Assembly (NCBI RefSeq): GCF_001571245.1
Contig: NZ_BCTK01000005.1
Location: 1,054,001-1,118,000 of the forward strand
DNA length: 64,000 nt
From: Achromobacter piechaudii NBRC 102461
GTDB lineage: Bacteria > Pseudomonadota > Gammaproteobacteria > Burkholderiales > Burkholderiaceae_B
Reading direction: 5' to 3'
Below, piece by piece: positions 8,690 through 17,536 of this stretch (its first letter is position 1; the number at the start of each line of letters is the position of its first letter). Position numbers and translations under genes: made by a program. The notes below the pieces were generated by a model. It worked only from the letters and a program-made list of their open reading frames with translations, searched no databases and was not told the origin of the DNA.

Positions 8690-10567
8690 GTGTTCGAAAT
8701 TTTCGGTGTGCCGTCCACGGCGCTGTTCGGCCAGCTGTTGCTGGGCCTGATCAACGGGTCTTTCTACGCCTTGCTCTCGATCGGGCTGGCGGTGATCTTC
8801 GGCCTGTTGAACATCATCAACTTCGCCCATGGCGCGCAGTACACGGCCGGCGCGTTCCTGGCCTGGATGCTGCTCAATTACCTGGGCGTGAACTATTGGG
8901 CCGCGCTGGTGCTGGTGCCGCTCATCATGGCGGTGTTCGCCGTCGTGGTCGAGCGGCTGCTGATTTCCCGCACGTATCGCATGGACCATCTATATGGGCT
9001 GCTGCTGACCTTCGGCATCGCGCTGCTGATCGAAGGCGGTCTGCGACAGGCCTATGGCGTGTCCGGCCTGCCGTACACGATCCCGAAAGCCTTGTCCGGC
9101 GGCGTGAACCTGGGCTTCATGTTCCTGCCCTGGTATCGCGGATGGGCGGTGGCGGTGTCGCTGGTGCTGTGCCTGGCGGTATGGGTGCTGATCGAGAAGA
9201 CGCGCGTGGGCGCCATGCTGCGCGCCGCAACAGAGAACCCGACCATCGTGCGTTCCTTCGGTATCAACGTGCCGCTGCTCATTACGCTGACCTACGCGCT
9301 GGGCGTGGCGCTGGCCTCGGTGGCCGGCGTGATCGCCGCGCCCATTTACCAGGTCAGCCCGATGATGGGATCCAACCTTGTGGTGGTGGTGTTCGCGGTG
9401 GTGGTGATCGGGGGCATGGGGTCCATCATGGGCGCCATCCTCAGCGGCTTCGGCCTGGGCATCATCGAAGGCCTGACCAAAGTGTTCTACCCCGAAGCCG
9501 CCAACCTGGCGATCTTCATCATCATGGTGCTGGTGCTGCTGTGCAAACCGGCCGGTCTGTTCGGCAAGCCCTTGCAGGTGCAGAACGTGCTGGCGGCCGA
9601 AGCCACGCGCCAGCCGGTGCAACTGAGCCGCCGCGCGATGCGGGTGTCGATGGCGGTGCTGGCGGTGGTGGCGTTGGCCGCGCCCTGGTTCGTCTATCCC
9701 ACGTTCCTGATGAAGGTGCTGTGCTTCGCGCTGTTTGCCGCGGCGTTCAACCTGCTGGTCGGTTACGTGGGCCTGCTGTCCTTCGGCCATGCGGCGTTCT
9801 TCGGCGCGGCGGCGTATGCCACCGGCATTGTCATGAAGGTGCTGGGCGCCACGCCTGAACTCGGACTGCTGGCGGGCGTGGTCACGGGCGGGCTGCTGGG
9901 GCTGGCGTTCGGCGCCATCGCCATTCGCCGCCAGGGCATCTACTTCGCGATGATCACGCTGGCCTTATCGCAACTGGTCTATTTCATCGCGGTGCAGGCC
10001 GGCTTCACGGGGGGCGAGGACGGCTTGCAGAGCGTGCCGCGCGGCAAGCTGTTCGGCATATTCGACCTGCAAAACGTGATGCCCATGTATTACTTCACGC
10101 TGGCCGTGTTCGCGCTGGGCTACGCATTCGTGCTGCGCGTATTGAATTCGCCGTTCGGCGAAGTGATCCGGTCGGTGCGCGACAACGAGCAGCGGGCACG
10201 TTCGCTGGGCTATTCGACGTCGCGCTACAAGCTGCTGGCGTTCACGCTGTCGGCATCGGTGGCGGGGCTGGCGGGCGGGCTGAAGGTGCTGGTGTTCGGG
10301 GTGGCTTCGCTGACCGATGTGCACTGGCACGCCAACGGCGAGGTGGTGCTGATGGCGCTGCTGGGCGGCATCGGCACGGTGTTCGGGCCGCTGGCCGGCG
10401 CGTTCACGTTCGTCTCGCTGCAAAACTATCTGGCGCCGCTGGGGTCGTGGGTGCTGATCGTCCAAGGCGCCATCTTCGTACTGTGCGTGCTGCTGTTGCG
10501 AGACGGCATCATGGGATTGGTGTCGCGCGCCTGGCTGGCCGCGACGCGCGCTAACAAGGAGTCCTGA
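8690..10567 (+). CDS. fused LivH-LivM permease of the ABC importer
   Basis: A 625-residue integral membrane protein that joins two permeases usually made as separate chains. Residues 1 to about 290 are LivH-like (LINGSFYALLSIGLAVIFG, NIINFAHG, VVVIGGMGSIMGA). A linker at about 295-320 contains KPAGLFGKPLQVQNVL. From about 330 on the chain is LivM-like (NLLVGYVGLLSFGHAAFFG, RDNEQRARSLGY). The frame runs through without interruption. The start is GTG 8690, with AAGGAGA seven bases before it; the longer open frame upstream lies in livF. The stop overlaps the next start (TGATG). Both membrane subunits are thus made in fixed 1:1 ratio. Confidence 0.92.
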   Translation: MFEIFGVPSTALFGQLLLGLINGSFYALLSIGLAVIFGLLNIINFAHGAQYTAGAFLAWMLLNYLGVNYWAALVLVPLIMAVFAVVVERLLISRTYRMDHLYGLLLTFGIALLIEGGLRQAYGVSGLPYTIPKALSGGVNLGFMFLPWYRGWAVAVSLVLCLAVWVLIEKTRVGAMLRAATENPTIVRSFGINVPLLITLTYALGVALASVAGVIAAPIYQVSPMMGSNLVVVVFAVVVIGGMGSIMGAILSGFGLGIIEGLTKVFYPEAANLAIFIIMVLVLLCKPAGLFGKPLQVQNVLAAEATRQPVQLSRRAMRVSMAVLAVVALAAPWFVYPTFLMKVLCFALFAAAFNLLVGYVGLLSFGHAAFFGAAAYATGIVMKVLGATPELGLLAGVVTGGLLGLAFGAIAIRRQGIYFAMITLALSQLVYFIAVQAGFTGGEDGLQSVPRGKLFGIFDLQNVMPMYYFTLAVFALGYAFVLRVLNSPFGEVIRSVRDNEQRARSLGYSTSRYKLLAFTLSASVAGLAGGLKVLVFGVASLTDVHWHANGEVVLMALLGGIGTVFGPLAGAFTFVSLQNYLAPLGSWVLIVQGAIFVLCVLLLRDGIMGLVSRAWLAATRANKES

Positions 10568-10869
10568 TGTTTCTGCATGTGGTGATGTTGCAACTGTCGG
10601 CCGCCGCCGATGCCCGTTTTCATGAGCGCGTTCAAGGCTATTGCGACCGCGTGCTGGCCGAATGCGAGGGGGTGTCGGGTTATGCGTTCAGGCCCAATCA
10701 GGCCGGCCGCGCCGACGGCCTGACGCACGCGGTGGTGGCGGCCTTCGCCGACGAGGCCGCGCACGACCGCTACCAGGTCTCGCCCGCGCACCAGGAAATG
10801 AAAACCTATATGGCGGATTTCATCGAGCGCCTGGTGGTTTTCGATGGGGACATCCCTACGTTTTCCTGA
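10567..10869 (+). CDS. Dabb-family (stress-responsive A/B barrel) protein
   Basis: A 100-residue protein of the Dabb ferredoxin-like dimeric barrel family. It has the N-terminal strand FLHVVMLQL, the central YAFRPN and the typical tail VSPAHQEMKTYMADFIERLVVFD. Members include stress proteins and small cyclases or isomerases in catabolic pathways. Its ATG overlaps the permease stop (TGATG), so it belongs to the transporter operon and probably has an enzymatic or binding role in the same pathway rather than a general stress role (inference). Confidence 0.85.
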   Translation: MFLHVVMLQLSAAADARFHERVQGYCDRVLAECEGVSGYAFRPNQAGRADGLTHAVVAAFADEAAHDRYQVSPAHQEMKTYMADFIERLVVFDGDIPTFS

Positions 10870-10923
10870 ACGAAATGCGGCCGCGCCATGCCGGCCGGAA
10901 AGGGATAAACTCGCGGATGATTT

Positions 10924-10991
10924 TTACCTTCCGCGCCGAGCCAGGGGCGCATGCCCTCGCGGCCCGCGCTGCGGGCCGGGCGCGGAGGTAA
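10924..10991 (+). ncRNA. structured element with long outer stem and inner hairpins
   Basis: The arms TTACCTTCCGCGCC (10924-10937) and GGCGCGGAGGTAA (10979-10991) pair over 13 bases with one bulge. They enclose a perfect hairpin GGCCCGC-gct-GCGGGCC (10961-10977) and a weaker GGGC/GCCC hairpin, so a three-way junction can form. It lies between the transporter operon and the hydrolase gene, 48 bases before that gene's start. No run of U follows, so it is not a plain intrinsic terminator. Function unknown: a cis-acting RNA or a dispersed palindromic repeat. Confidence 0.4.
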
Positions 10992-11039
10992 GATATTTGG
11001 CCGGTTTTCAGTCACGTATTTGTCATAGGTTGATCGCTC

Positions 11040-11735
11040 ATGGACTACGTATTACCTCCCCAGCCGCCCGTCGCGGTGCCCGTGGCCGGCAGCGCCGCGT
11101 TGTTTCCGGTGCGCCGCGTCTATTGCGTGGGCCGCAACTACGCTGAACACGCCAAGGAAATGGGCTTCACCGGCCGTGAAGATCCGTTCTTCTTCTGCAA
11201 GCCCGCCGATGCGGTGCGCCCGGTGGCCGACGGTGAAACCGGCAAGATGTCGTATCCCCCCAAGACCTCGAACCTGCACTACGAGATGGAACTCGTCGTC
11301 GTGCTGGGCAAGGGTGGCCGTGACATCCCGGTCGAGCAGGCCAACGAATGCGTGTGGGGTTACGCGCTGGGTCTGGACATGACCCGCCGCGATCTGCAAG
11401 GCGAAATGAAAAAGCAGGGCCGCCCCTGGGAAATCGGCAAGGCCTTCGACGAGTCGGCCCCGATCGGCCCGATCCACCCGCGCAGCGTCGTGGGCACCCT
11501 GGACAAGGGCGCGATCTGGCTGGATGTGAATGGCCAGCGCAAGCAGTCCAGCGACATTTCGCAAATGCTCTGGAACATTCCGGAAAGCATTTCCTACCTG
11601 TCGGGCCTGTTCGAACTGCAACCGGGCGACATCATCTACACCGGCACGCCGGAAGGCGTAGGCGCCGTGGTGCAGGGCGATGTGATCACGGGCGGCGTGG
11701 AAGGGCTGGGCGAACTGCGCGTGCAGATCGTCTGA
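11040..11735 (+). CDS. fumarylacetoacetate-hydrolase-family protein (fumarylpyruvate hydrolase-like)
   Basis: A 231-residue FAH-fold hydrolase. The N-terminus carries VYCVGRNYAEHAKEMG, and metal-ligand acidic residues follow in HYEMELVVVLGKGG and in GYALGLDMTRRDLQ; IYTGTPEGVGAVVQGD closes the core. Length and motifs fit the single-domain group that cleaves fumarylpyruvate or acylpyruvates at the end of aromatic (gentisate-type) pathways, or decarboxylates oxaloacetate. A ring-cleavage dioxygenase gene is not in the window, so a link to the upstream transporter locus is only suggested by proximity. ATG 11040; 170 bases separate it from the Dabb gene. Confidence 0.88.
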   Translation: MDYVLPPQPPVAVPVAGSAALFPVRRVYCVGRNYAEHAKEMGFTGREDPFFFCKPADAVRPVADGETGKMSYPPKTSNLHYEMELVVVLGKGGRDIPVEQANECVWGYALGLDMTRRDLQGEMKKQGRPWEIGKAFDESAPIGPIHPRSVVGTLDKGAIWLDVNGQRKQSSDISQMLWNIPESISYLSGLFELQPGDIIYTGTPEGVGAVVQGDVITGGVEGLGELRVQIV

Positions 11736-11774
11736 TCCCCCGATTTCGATAGTTTTTGTTCAGGAGTTGACAGC

Positions 11775-11906
11775 ATGCGCGGCAAGATCGTGCTGACCGC
11801 CTTTGTCGTATTCGGATTCGTGCTCGCCGGTTGTAATACCGTAGCGGGCATGGGCCGCGATATGTCCCGGGCCGGCAATGCCATCACCAACGCAGCCGAC
11901 AAGTAA
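11775..11906 (+). CDS. entericidin A/B-like small lipoprotein
   Basis: A 43-residue peptide. The signal peptide ends in the lipobox LAGC (Cys about 20), followed by NTVAGMGRDMSRAGNAITNAADK, the amphipathic tail typical of entericidins. The start ATG 11775 follows CAGGAGTTGACAGC, a good ribosome site. Entericidins are membrane lipoproteins of the ecn antidote/bacteriolytic type, often stress or stationary-phase controlled. It is followed by a strong terminator at 11933-11964. Recognition is firm; a bacteriolytic function in this organism is not shown. Confidence 0.85.
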   Translation: MRGKIVLTAFVVFGFVLAGCNTVAGMGRDMSRAGNAITNAADK

Positions 11907-11932
11907 TCGTCGACGGCTTGGTCCATGGCAAG

Positions 11933-11964
11933 AAAAAGCCCCTTGAGCAATCAAGGGGCTTTTT
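11933..11964. terminator. bidirectional intrinsic terminator
   Basis: Perfect stem GCCCCTTGA/TCAAGGGGC with loop GCAA, flanked by A5 and T6, so it serves both the entericidin gene and the convergent PhoH gene. The same 32 bases recur exactly at 19373-19404. Confidence 0.9.
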
Positions 11965-11985
11965 TCATGCGGCGTGCGTGGCGCG

Positions 11986-13689
11986 TTACAGCACGTCCCC
12001 CGCATAGTCGGCCAGGCGGGAACGTTCCCCGCGCTGCAAGGTGACATGGCCGGAATGCGGCCAGCCCTTGAAGCGGTCCACCACGAAGGTCAGGCCCGAA
12101 CTGCCTTCGGTCAGATAGGGCGTATCGATCTGGGCGACGTTGCCCAGGCAGATCACCTTGGTGCCGGGGCCGGCGCGCGTGACCAGCGTTTTCATCTGCT
12201 TGGGCGTCAGGTTCTGGGCCTCGTCGATGATCAGGTACTTGTTCAGGAAGGTGCGGCCGCGCATGAAGTTCAGGGACTTGACCTTGATGCGCGAACGGAT
12301 CAGGTCCATGGTGGCGGCGCGCCCCCAGTCCCCGTTGCCTTCACCTTCGCCCATGTTGAGCACGTCCAGGTTGTCTTCCAGCGCGCCCATCCAGGGCAAC
12401 ATCTTTTCTTCTTCCGTACCGGGCAGGAAACCGATGTCTTCACCGACGGGCACCGTGACGCGCGTCATGATGATTTCGGTGTAGCGCTTGGTCTCGAGCA
12501 CCTGCGTGATGCCGGCCGCCAGCGCCAGCAGCGTCTTGCCCGTGCCCGCCTGGCCCAGCAGCGATACGAAATCGCATTCCGGGTTCATCAGCAGGTTCAT
12601 GGCGAAGTTCTGCTCGCGGTTGCGCGCCGTGATGCCCCAGACGTTGTTCTTGCCGTGGGTGTAATCGCGCAAGGTGGCCAGTACCGCCATCTTGCCGCTG
12701 ACTTCGCGCACCTGCGCATACAGCGGCATCTGGCCTTCGAAGTAGACGAACTGGTTGACGACGAACTGCGAACACAGCGGGCCGTGGATGCGGTAGAAGG
12801 TGGTGCCGCCTTGCTGCCACGATTCCACGTCCTTGCCGTGCTTGTTCCAGAAGTCTTCGGGCAACTGCATCACGCCCGAATACATCAGGTCCGAGTCTTC
12901 CAGGACGTGGTCGTTGAAGTAGTCTTCCGCGGCCATGCCCAGCGCGCGCGCCTTCAGGCGCATGTTGATGTCCTTGGACACCAGCACGACCTCGCGCTGC
13001 GGGAATTTTTCCTGCAAGGCACGCACGACGCCAAGGATCTGGTTGTCGGCCTTGCCCATGGGCAGGTCCGAGGGCAGCGTGCTGTGGATGGCGGTCGTCT
13101 GGAACATCAGCCGGCCGGTGGCGTCCTTGTTGCCCAGCTTGGCCAGCTCCAGGCCTTCATCCAGCTGCGTGGCGTCCTGCACCAGCGCATCCAGCGAGCG
13201 GCTGACCTGGCGCGCGTTGCGCGCCACTTCCGACATGCCCTTCTTTTGATGGTCCAGTTCTTCCAGCGTCATCATCGGCAGGAAGATGTCGTGCTCTTCG
13301 AAGCGGAACAGCGAGCTGGGGTCGTGCAGCAGCACGTTCGTGTCCAGCACGAACAGCTTGCGCGGTTCGTTCTGGGCGCGCGGCTTGCCGCGCTTGGCAG
13401 GAGCAGGGGCGGCCTTGGCCGGACGCGTTTCGGCGCGGACGGCGGTAGGGGCGGCGGGGGCGGGCGGAGGCACCTGGCGCGCGGGAATCTGCGCCTTGCG
13501 GGCCGGCGGGGCCATGCCGTCGAGTTCGGGCTGCACGATCAGCTCGTCGTCGTCGTCGTCGGCAAGAGCGGCTTGAGTGTTGGACTGCGCAGCGGCAGTC
13601 TTGGTGGTGCGGGCCTGCGCCCGGGCGGATTCGCCCGAGGGGAAGGTCAGGATGGCTGCGGGACGGGTGGGCAACTTCGGAAGCGGCAT
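11986..13689 (-). CDS. PhoH-family ATPase with N-terminal PIN domain
   Basis: A 567-residue protein. After a low-complexity basic, Pro/Ala-rich N-terminus of about 110 residues comes a PIN domain (KLFVLDTNVLLHDPSS, then MTLEELDHQKKGM and DINMRLKARALGM). The PhoH helicase-like ATPase domain follows, with the Walker A GQAGTGKT, RVTVPVGEDIGFLPG and the Walker B LIIDEAQN. This PIN-PhoH arrangement (YlaK/PhoH2-like) is linked to RNA unwinding and cleavage. I placed the start at ATG 13689, which begins MPLPKLPTRPA; the open frame extends upstream but would overlap bcp. It is 56 bases after bcp and probably in the same transcript. Confidence 0.9.
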   Translation of the reverse strand: MPLPKLPTRPAAILTFPSGESARAQARTTKTAAAQSNTQAALADDDDDELIVQPELDGMAPPARKAQIPARQVPPPAPAAPTAVRAETRPAKAAPAPAKRGKPRAQNEPRKLFVLDTNVLLHDPSSLFRFEEHDIFLPMMTLEELDHQKKGMSEVARNARQVSRSLDALVQDATQLDEGLELAKLGNKDATGRLMFQTTAIHSTLPSDLPMGKADNQILGVVRALQEKFPQREVVLVSKDINMRLKARALGMAAEDYFNDHVLEDSDLMYSGVMQLPEDFWNKHGKDVESWQQGGTTFYRIHGPLCSQFVVNQFVYFEGQMPLYAQVREVSGKMAVLATLRDYTHGKNNVWGITARNREQNFAMNLLMNPECDFVSLLGQAGTGKTLLALAAGITQVLETKRYTEIIMTRVTVPVGEDIGFLPGTEEEKMLPWMGALEDNLDVLNMGEGEGNGDWGRAATMDLIRSRIKVKSLNFMRGRTFLNKYLIIDEAQNLTPKQMKTLVTRAGPGTKVICLGNVAQIDTPYLTEGSSGLTFVVDRFKGWPHSGHVTLQRGERSRLADYAGDVL

Positions 13690-13745
13690 ATGCGTCACTC
13701 TCCAGTGTGGGCCGGCTATAGCGCCTGACGGCTGTTCCTGTACGG

Positions 13746-14210
13746 CTAACCGATGCTTTTTGCGGCCTGCAGGACTTCCTTGGCGTGACCCGGGACCTTC
13801 ACCCCGCGCCACTCCTGCACCAGCACGCCATAGGCGTCGATCAAAAAGGTGCTGCGCTCGATGCCTCGCACCTGCTTGCCGTACATATTCTTCTGCTTGA
13901 TGACGCCGAACAGATTGCACACGGTTTCGTCGGCGTCGGAGATGAGCGGGAAAGGAAGTTCGTACTTGGCCTTGAAGTTCTCATGCGACTTGATGGAGTC
14001 GCGCGAGATTCCGATGACCACGGCGCTGGCTGCCAAAAATTCGGCGTGCAGGTCGCGGAAGTCCTGGCTTTCACTGGTGCAGCCAGGCGTATTGTCCTTG
14101 GGGTAGAAATACAAAATTACGGCACGGCCCTGGCACTGTTCCAGGCTGATCGGACCAATGGTGCTTTCCGCGGTGAATTGCGGGGCGGGCTTGCCGATGC
14201 TGGGCGTCAT
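13746..14210 (-). CDS. bcp: Bcp/PrxQ-family thioredoxin-dependent peroxiredoxin
   Basis: A 154-residue peroxiredoxin reducing H2O2 and organic peroxides in the cytoplasm. The peroxidatic Cys is in NTPGCTSESQDFRD, with the upstream active-site Thr/Pro. In E. coli Bcp a resolving Cys lies five residues later; here that position is Gln/Asp, so the usual partner is missing. The only other visible Cys is in DETVCNLFG, about 45 residues on. The enzyme may therefore be 1-Cys or use that distant residue. The ATG overlaps the end of the DUF498 gene upstream (ATGA), and PhoH follows. Confidence 0.92.
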   Translation of the reverse strand: MTPSIGKPAPQFTAESTIGPISLEQCQGRAVILYFYPKDNTPGCTSESQDFRDLHAEFLAASAVVIGISRDSIKSHENFKAKYELPFPLISDADETVCNLFGVIKQKNMYGKQVRGIERSTFLIDAYGVLVQEWRGVKVPGHAKEVLQAAKSIG

Positions 14211-14668
14211 TTCTGTGGATCTCCATTGGGGGGGATGAGAGCGACGACCACGCGTCGGCCCTCTGCCATCAGGATGTTGTAGGTGCGAGAGGCGGCGTGG
14301 GTATCCATGATCTCGACGCCGATTCCCATAGCCAACAGGGGACGCAACACTTCGGGACGCAGGAACTGTTGCCGTGCGCCCGTGCCCACCAGCAGTACCT
14401 CGGGCGCATTGGCCGGGCGGCTGGGGCTGGCTTCCGGTTCATCCAGGAAAGCCATGGGGTCGCGGACGGGTTCGGTCAAACCGGCCGCCTGATGCAACAG
14501 GGAAGAGGTGATGTTGGCCGGCGAGTCAACAGGCCATTCGGTGACTTCGCCTTCGGGGCCAAATGCGACCGACGAGGAAAAACGAACTTGGTTGACCTCG
14601 ATATAACCCTCACCGTATGCAGTAACGGTGTTAAGGGCGGCCGTCGCAGGATCGGTATGCAGCTTCAA
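14207..14668 (-). CDS. Mth938/DUF498-domain protein (Xcc1710-like)
   Basis: A 153-residue protein of the DUF498/DUF598 fold, which also includes mitochondrial complex I assembly factor NDUFAF3. Typical features are INAYGEGYIEVN-like beginnings (here VTAYGEGYIEVNQVRFSSSVAFGP), the central EVLLVGTGARQQFLRPEVL and the final VEIMDTHAASRTYNILMAEGRRVVVALIPP. The bacterial function is unknown. It is first in an apparent three-gene minus-strand unit with bcp and phoH; its stop overlaps the bcp start. Confidence 0.85.
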   Translation of the reverse strand: MKLHTDPATAALNTVTAYGEGYIEVNQVRFSSSVAFGPEGEVTEWPVDSPANITSSLLHQAAGLTEPVRDPMAFLDEPEASPSRPANAPEVLLVGTGARQQFLRPEVLRPLLAMGIGVEIMDTHAASRTYNILMAEGRRVVVALIPPNGDPQK

Positions 14669-14996
14669 TAAAAACTCCGGCTTTATGGGCTTGATGATAG
14701 CGCATCAAACTCGCCATGGGTTGCAGTGTTGGGGGCTTCGTTGCTTGACGCCATACGCGGATTCCCTGCCTTGCAACAAGCGGCTTTTTCGCGCGTCGGG
14801 AACGTTGAAAAAAAGCCTGTCTTTTCAATGGGGAAACGGACCCGTTTTCGCCCCATTTGCCGCAGGGCCTGCGTTGCGCTAGATTACAGGGTTTTGCTGC
14901 GCTGCAATCGTGTGCTGGCGCGGCTTTGAGCCCTTTTCCCCTTCGCGCGACCGCGCCCTGGTTTTTTCGCCCTTTCCGCCCCTAAGGATTCCCATC
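14669..14996. other. intergenic region between divergent genes
   Basis: These 328 bases separate the divergent DUF498 and alaC genes and must hold both promoters. I see no convincing small gene or long inverted repeat. TAAGGA before the alaC ATG is its ribosome site. Confidence 0.5.
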
Positions 14997-16184
14997 ATGA
15001 GGAAGTTCTCTCGCATCGAGCGTTTGCCCCCGTACGTTTTCAACATTACTGGCGAGCTCAAGATGGCGGCGCGGCGGCGGGGCGAGGACATCATCGACAT
15101 GTCGATGGGCAATCCTGACGGTGCAACGCCCAAGCACATCGTCGACAAGATGGTTGAGGCCACGTCGCGCCCGACCACCCACGGTTATTCGGTGTCCAAG
15201 GGCATCCCGCGTTTGCGCAAGGCGATCTGCGACTGGTACCAGCGCCGCTACGCGGTCGAGTTCGATCCGGACTCCGAAGCCATCGTGACGATCGGCTCGA
15301 AAGAGGGCCTGGCCCACTTGATGCTGGCGACGCTGGATCGCGGCGACACGGTGCTGGTGCCCAACCCCAGCTACCCGATCCACATCTATGGCGCGGTCAT
15401 CGCCGGCGCCAACATCCGCTCGGTGCGCATGACGCCCGGCGTGGATTTCTTCGAAGAGCTGGAACGCGCGGTACGCGAGTCCATCCCCAAGCCCAAGATG
15501 ATGGTGCTGGGTTTTCCCAGCAACCCGACCGCGCAGTGCGTGGACCTGTCGTTCTTCGAACGCGTGGTGGCGCTGGCCAAGGAACACGACATCCTGGTGG
15601 TGCATGACCTGGCCTACGCCGACATCACCTTTGACGGCTACGTGGCCCCGTCCATCATGCAGGTGCCCGGCGCGCGCGATGTCGCGGTCGAGTTCTTCAC
15701 GATGAGCAAAAGCTACAACATGGCGGGCTGGCGCATTGGCTACATGGTCGGCAACCGCGAGCTGGTCAACGCGCTGGCGCGCATCAAGAGCTATCACGAC
15801 TACGGTACGTTCACGCCCATCCAGGTGGCTTCCATCGCCGCGCTGGACGGTCCGCAGGACTGCGTGAGCGAAATCGTGGCCCAATACCAAAGCCGCCGCG
15901 ACGTGCTCGTGCGCGGCCTGCACGAAGCAGGTTGGAATGTGGAAATTCCCAAGGCGTCCATGTATATCTGGGCGCAGATCCCCGAGCCCTACAGGGCGAT
16001 GGGCTCTTTGGAATTTGCCAAGCGTGTCCTGTCGGATGCGAAAGTGGCCGTGTCCCCCGGGATCGGCTTCGGCGAGTATGGCGACGACTACGTACGCTTC
16101 GCTCTTATCGAAAACGAGCAGCGCACCCGCCAGGCGGTGCGCGGCATCAAAGATATGTTCCGCAAGGACGGATTGCTGAAATGA
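14997..16184 (+). CDS. alaC: alanine transaminase AlaC-like PLP aminotransferase
   Basis: A 395-residue class I/II aminotransferase. It has the AlaC-like opening [43 protein letters not shown] segment, GSKEGLAHL for the phosphate region, [10 protein letters not shown], and the PLP lysine in [16 protein letters not shown]. Length agrees with AlaC, which makes alanine from pyruvate and glutamate. The start ATG 14997 follows TAAGGATT. Its stop overlaps the hom start (ATGA), giving an alaC-hom-thrC operon that links alanine and threonine/methionine precursor synthesis; this order is common in beta-proteobacteria. Confidence 0.93.
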   Translation: MRKFSRIERLPPYVFNITGELKMAARRRGEDIIDMSMGNPDGATPKHIVDKMVEATSRPTTHGYSVSKGIPRLRKAICDWYQRRYAVEFDPDSEAIVTIGSKEGLAHLMLATLDRGDTVLVPNPSYPIHIYGAVIAGANIRSVRMTPGVDFFEELERAVRESIPKPKMMVLGFPSNPTAQCVDLSFFERVVALAKEHDILVVHDLAYADITFDGYVAPSIMQVPGARDVAVEFFTMSKSYNMAGWRIGYMVGNRELVNALARIKSYHDYGTFTPIQVASIAALDGPQDCVSEIVAQYQSRRDVLVRGLHEAGWNVEIPKASMYIWAQIPEPYRAMGSLEFAKRVLSDAKVAVSPGIGFGEYGDDYVRFALIENEQRTRQAVRGIKDMFRKDGLLK

Positions 16185-17536
16185 ATACCCCTGAACGCTC
16201 ACCCGTCGCGCAAGCCCCCGAGGGCGGCGCGATGCGTCCCATGAAGGTGGGCCTGCTCGGTCTTGGCGTGGTTGGCGGCGGCACGTGGAGCGTGCTGTCC
16301 CGCAACGCGGAAGAAATTGCGCGCCGCGCCGGCCGCCGCATCGAAGTCACGCGCGCCGCCGTGCGCGACGTGGCCAAGGCGCGCGCCCGCGTGGGCGACT
16401 CGATCCTGGTCGATACCGACGTGCAGGCACTCGTATGCGACCCGGAAATCGATATCGTCGTTGAACTGATCGGTGGCGACACGCTGGCGCTGGAATTGGT
16501 GATGAAGGCGATTGCCAATGGCAAGCACGTCGTCACCGCCAACAAGGCGCTGCTGGCCAAGCACGGCAACGAGATCTTCGCCGCCGCTTACGAGCGTGGC
16601 GTGATGGTCACGTTCGAAGCCGCGGTGGCGGGCGGCATCCCCATCATCAAGGCGATCCGCGAAGGCCTGACCGCCAACCGCATCCAGTGGGTGGCCGGCA
16701 TCATCAACGGCACCACCAACTTCATCCTGTCCGAAATGCGTTCGCGCGGGCTGCCGTTTGCCGACGTGCTGGCCGAAGCCCAGCGCCTGGGCTACGCCGA
16801 AGCCGATCCCACCTTCGACGTGGAAGGCGTGGACGCCGCGCACAAGCTGACGCTGCTGGCCTCGCTGGCCTTCGGCGTGCCGGTGCAGTTCGACCGTGCC
16901 TACATTGAAGGCATCTCGCAGCTGGCCGCCGAAGACATCGAGCATGCCGAGCGCCTGGGCTATCGCATCAAGCTGCTGGGCGTGACCAAGCGTCGCCCCG
17001 ATGGCATCGAGCTGCGCGTGCATCCGGCGCTGGTGCCGGCCGAGCGCCTGCTGGCCAATGTCGAGGGCGCGATGAACGCCGTGCTGGTCAAGGGCGATGC
17101 CGTGGGTCCCACGCTGTATTACGGCCAGGGCGCAGGTGAAGAGCCGACCGCCTCGGCCGTGGTGGCCGATCTGGTCGACGTGACCCGCCTGCACACGGCC
17201 GACCCCGGCAACCGCGTGCCGCATCTGGCGTTCCAGCCCGATGCGATGTCCGACACGCCGATCCTGCCGATCGAACTGGTCAGCACGTCGTACTACCTGC
17301 GCCTGCGCGTGGACGATCAGCCGGGCGTGCTGGCGGACATCGCCCGCATTCTGGCCGACCGCTCCATTTCGATCGGGTCGATGATCCAGCAGCCCTCGCA
17401 TATCGGCGGCGCCGACATCATCTTCCTGACGCATGAGGCCGTGGAAGGCAATATCAACCAGGCCATCGAGCGCATCGAGGCGATGCCGTTCGTACGGTCC
17501 AAGGTCACCCGCTTGCGCGTGGAGAACCTGACATGA
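16181..17536 (+). CDS. hom: homoserine dehydrogenase
   Basis: A 451-residue NAD(P)-dependent enzyme converting aspartate semialdehyde to homoserine. The Rossmann motif is [11 protein letters not shown] (about residue 24), followed by [21 protein letters not shown] and [16 protein letters not shown] with the catalytic acidic residues. An ACT domain occupies the last 80 residues ([18 protein letters not shown]), indicating feedback control, probably by threonine. ATG 16181 overlaps the alaC stop; an internal start at MRPMKVG would give a more standard length, so 17-20 N-terminal residues are uncertain. The stop overlaps the thrC start. Confidence 0.96.
   Translation: MNTPERSPVAQAPEGGAMRPMKVGLLGLGVVGGGTWSVLSRNAEEIARRAGRRIEVTRAAVRDVAKARARVGDSILVDTDVQALVCDPEIDIVVELIGGDTLALELVMKAIANGKHVVTANKALLAKHGNEIFAAAYERGVMVTFEAAVAGGIPIIKAIREGLTANRIQWVAGIINGTTNFILSEMRSRGLPFADVLAEAQRLGYAEADPTFDVEGVDAAHKLTLLASLAFGVPVQFDRAYIEGISQLAAEDIEHAERLGYRIKLLGVTKRRPDGIELRVHPALVPAERLLANVEGAMNAVLVKGDAVGPTLYYGQGAGEEPTASAVVADLVDVTRLHTADPGNRVPHLAFQPDAMSDTPILPIELVSTSYYLRLRVDDQPGVLADIARILADRSISIGSMIQQPSHIGGADIIFLTHEAVEGNINQAIERIEAMPFVRSKVTRLRVENLT

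Noticed and set aside
11974..13728. 584-codon plus-strand open frame opposite the PIN-PhoH gene
   Set aside because: Shadow; the opposite strand encodes complete PIN and PhoH domains.
15932..16180. N-terminal extension of homoserine dehydrogenase
   Set aside because: It lies inside alaC in another frame; the ATGA overlap start at 16181 is far better.
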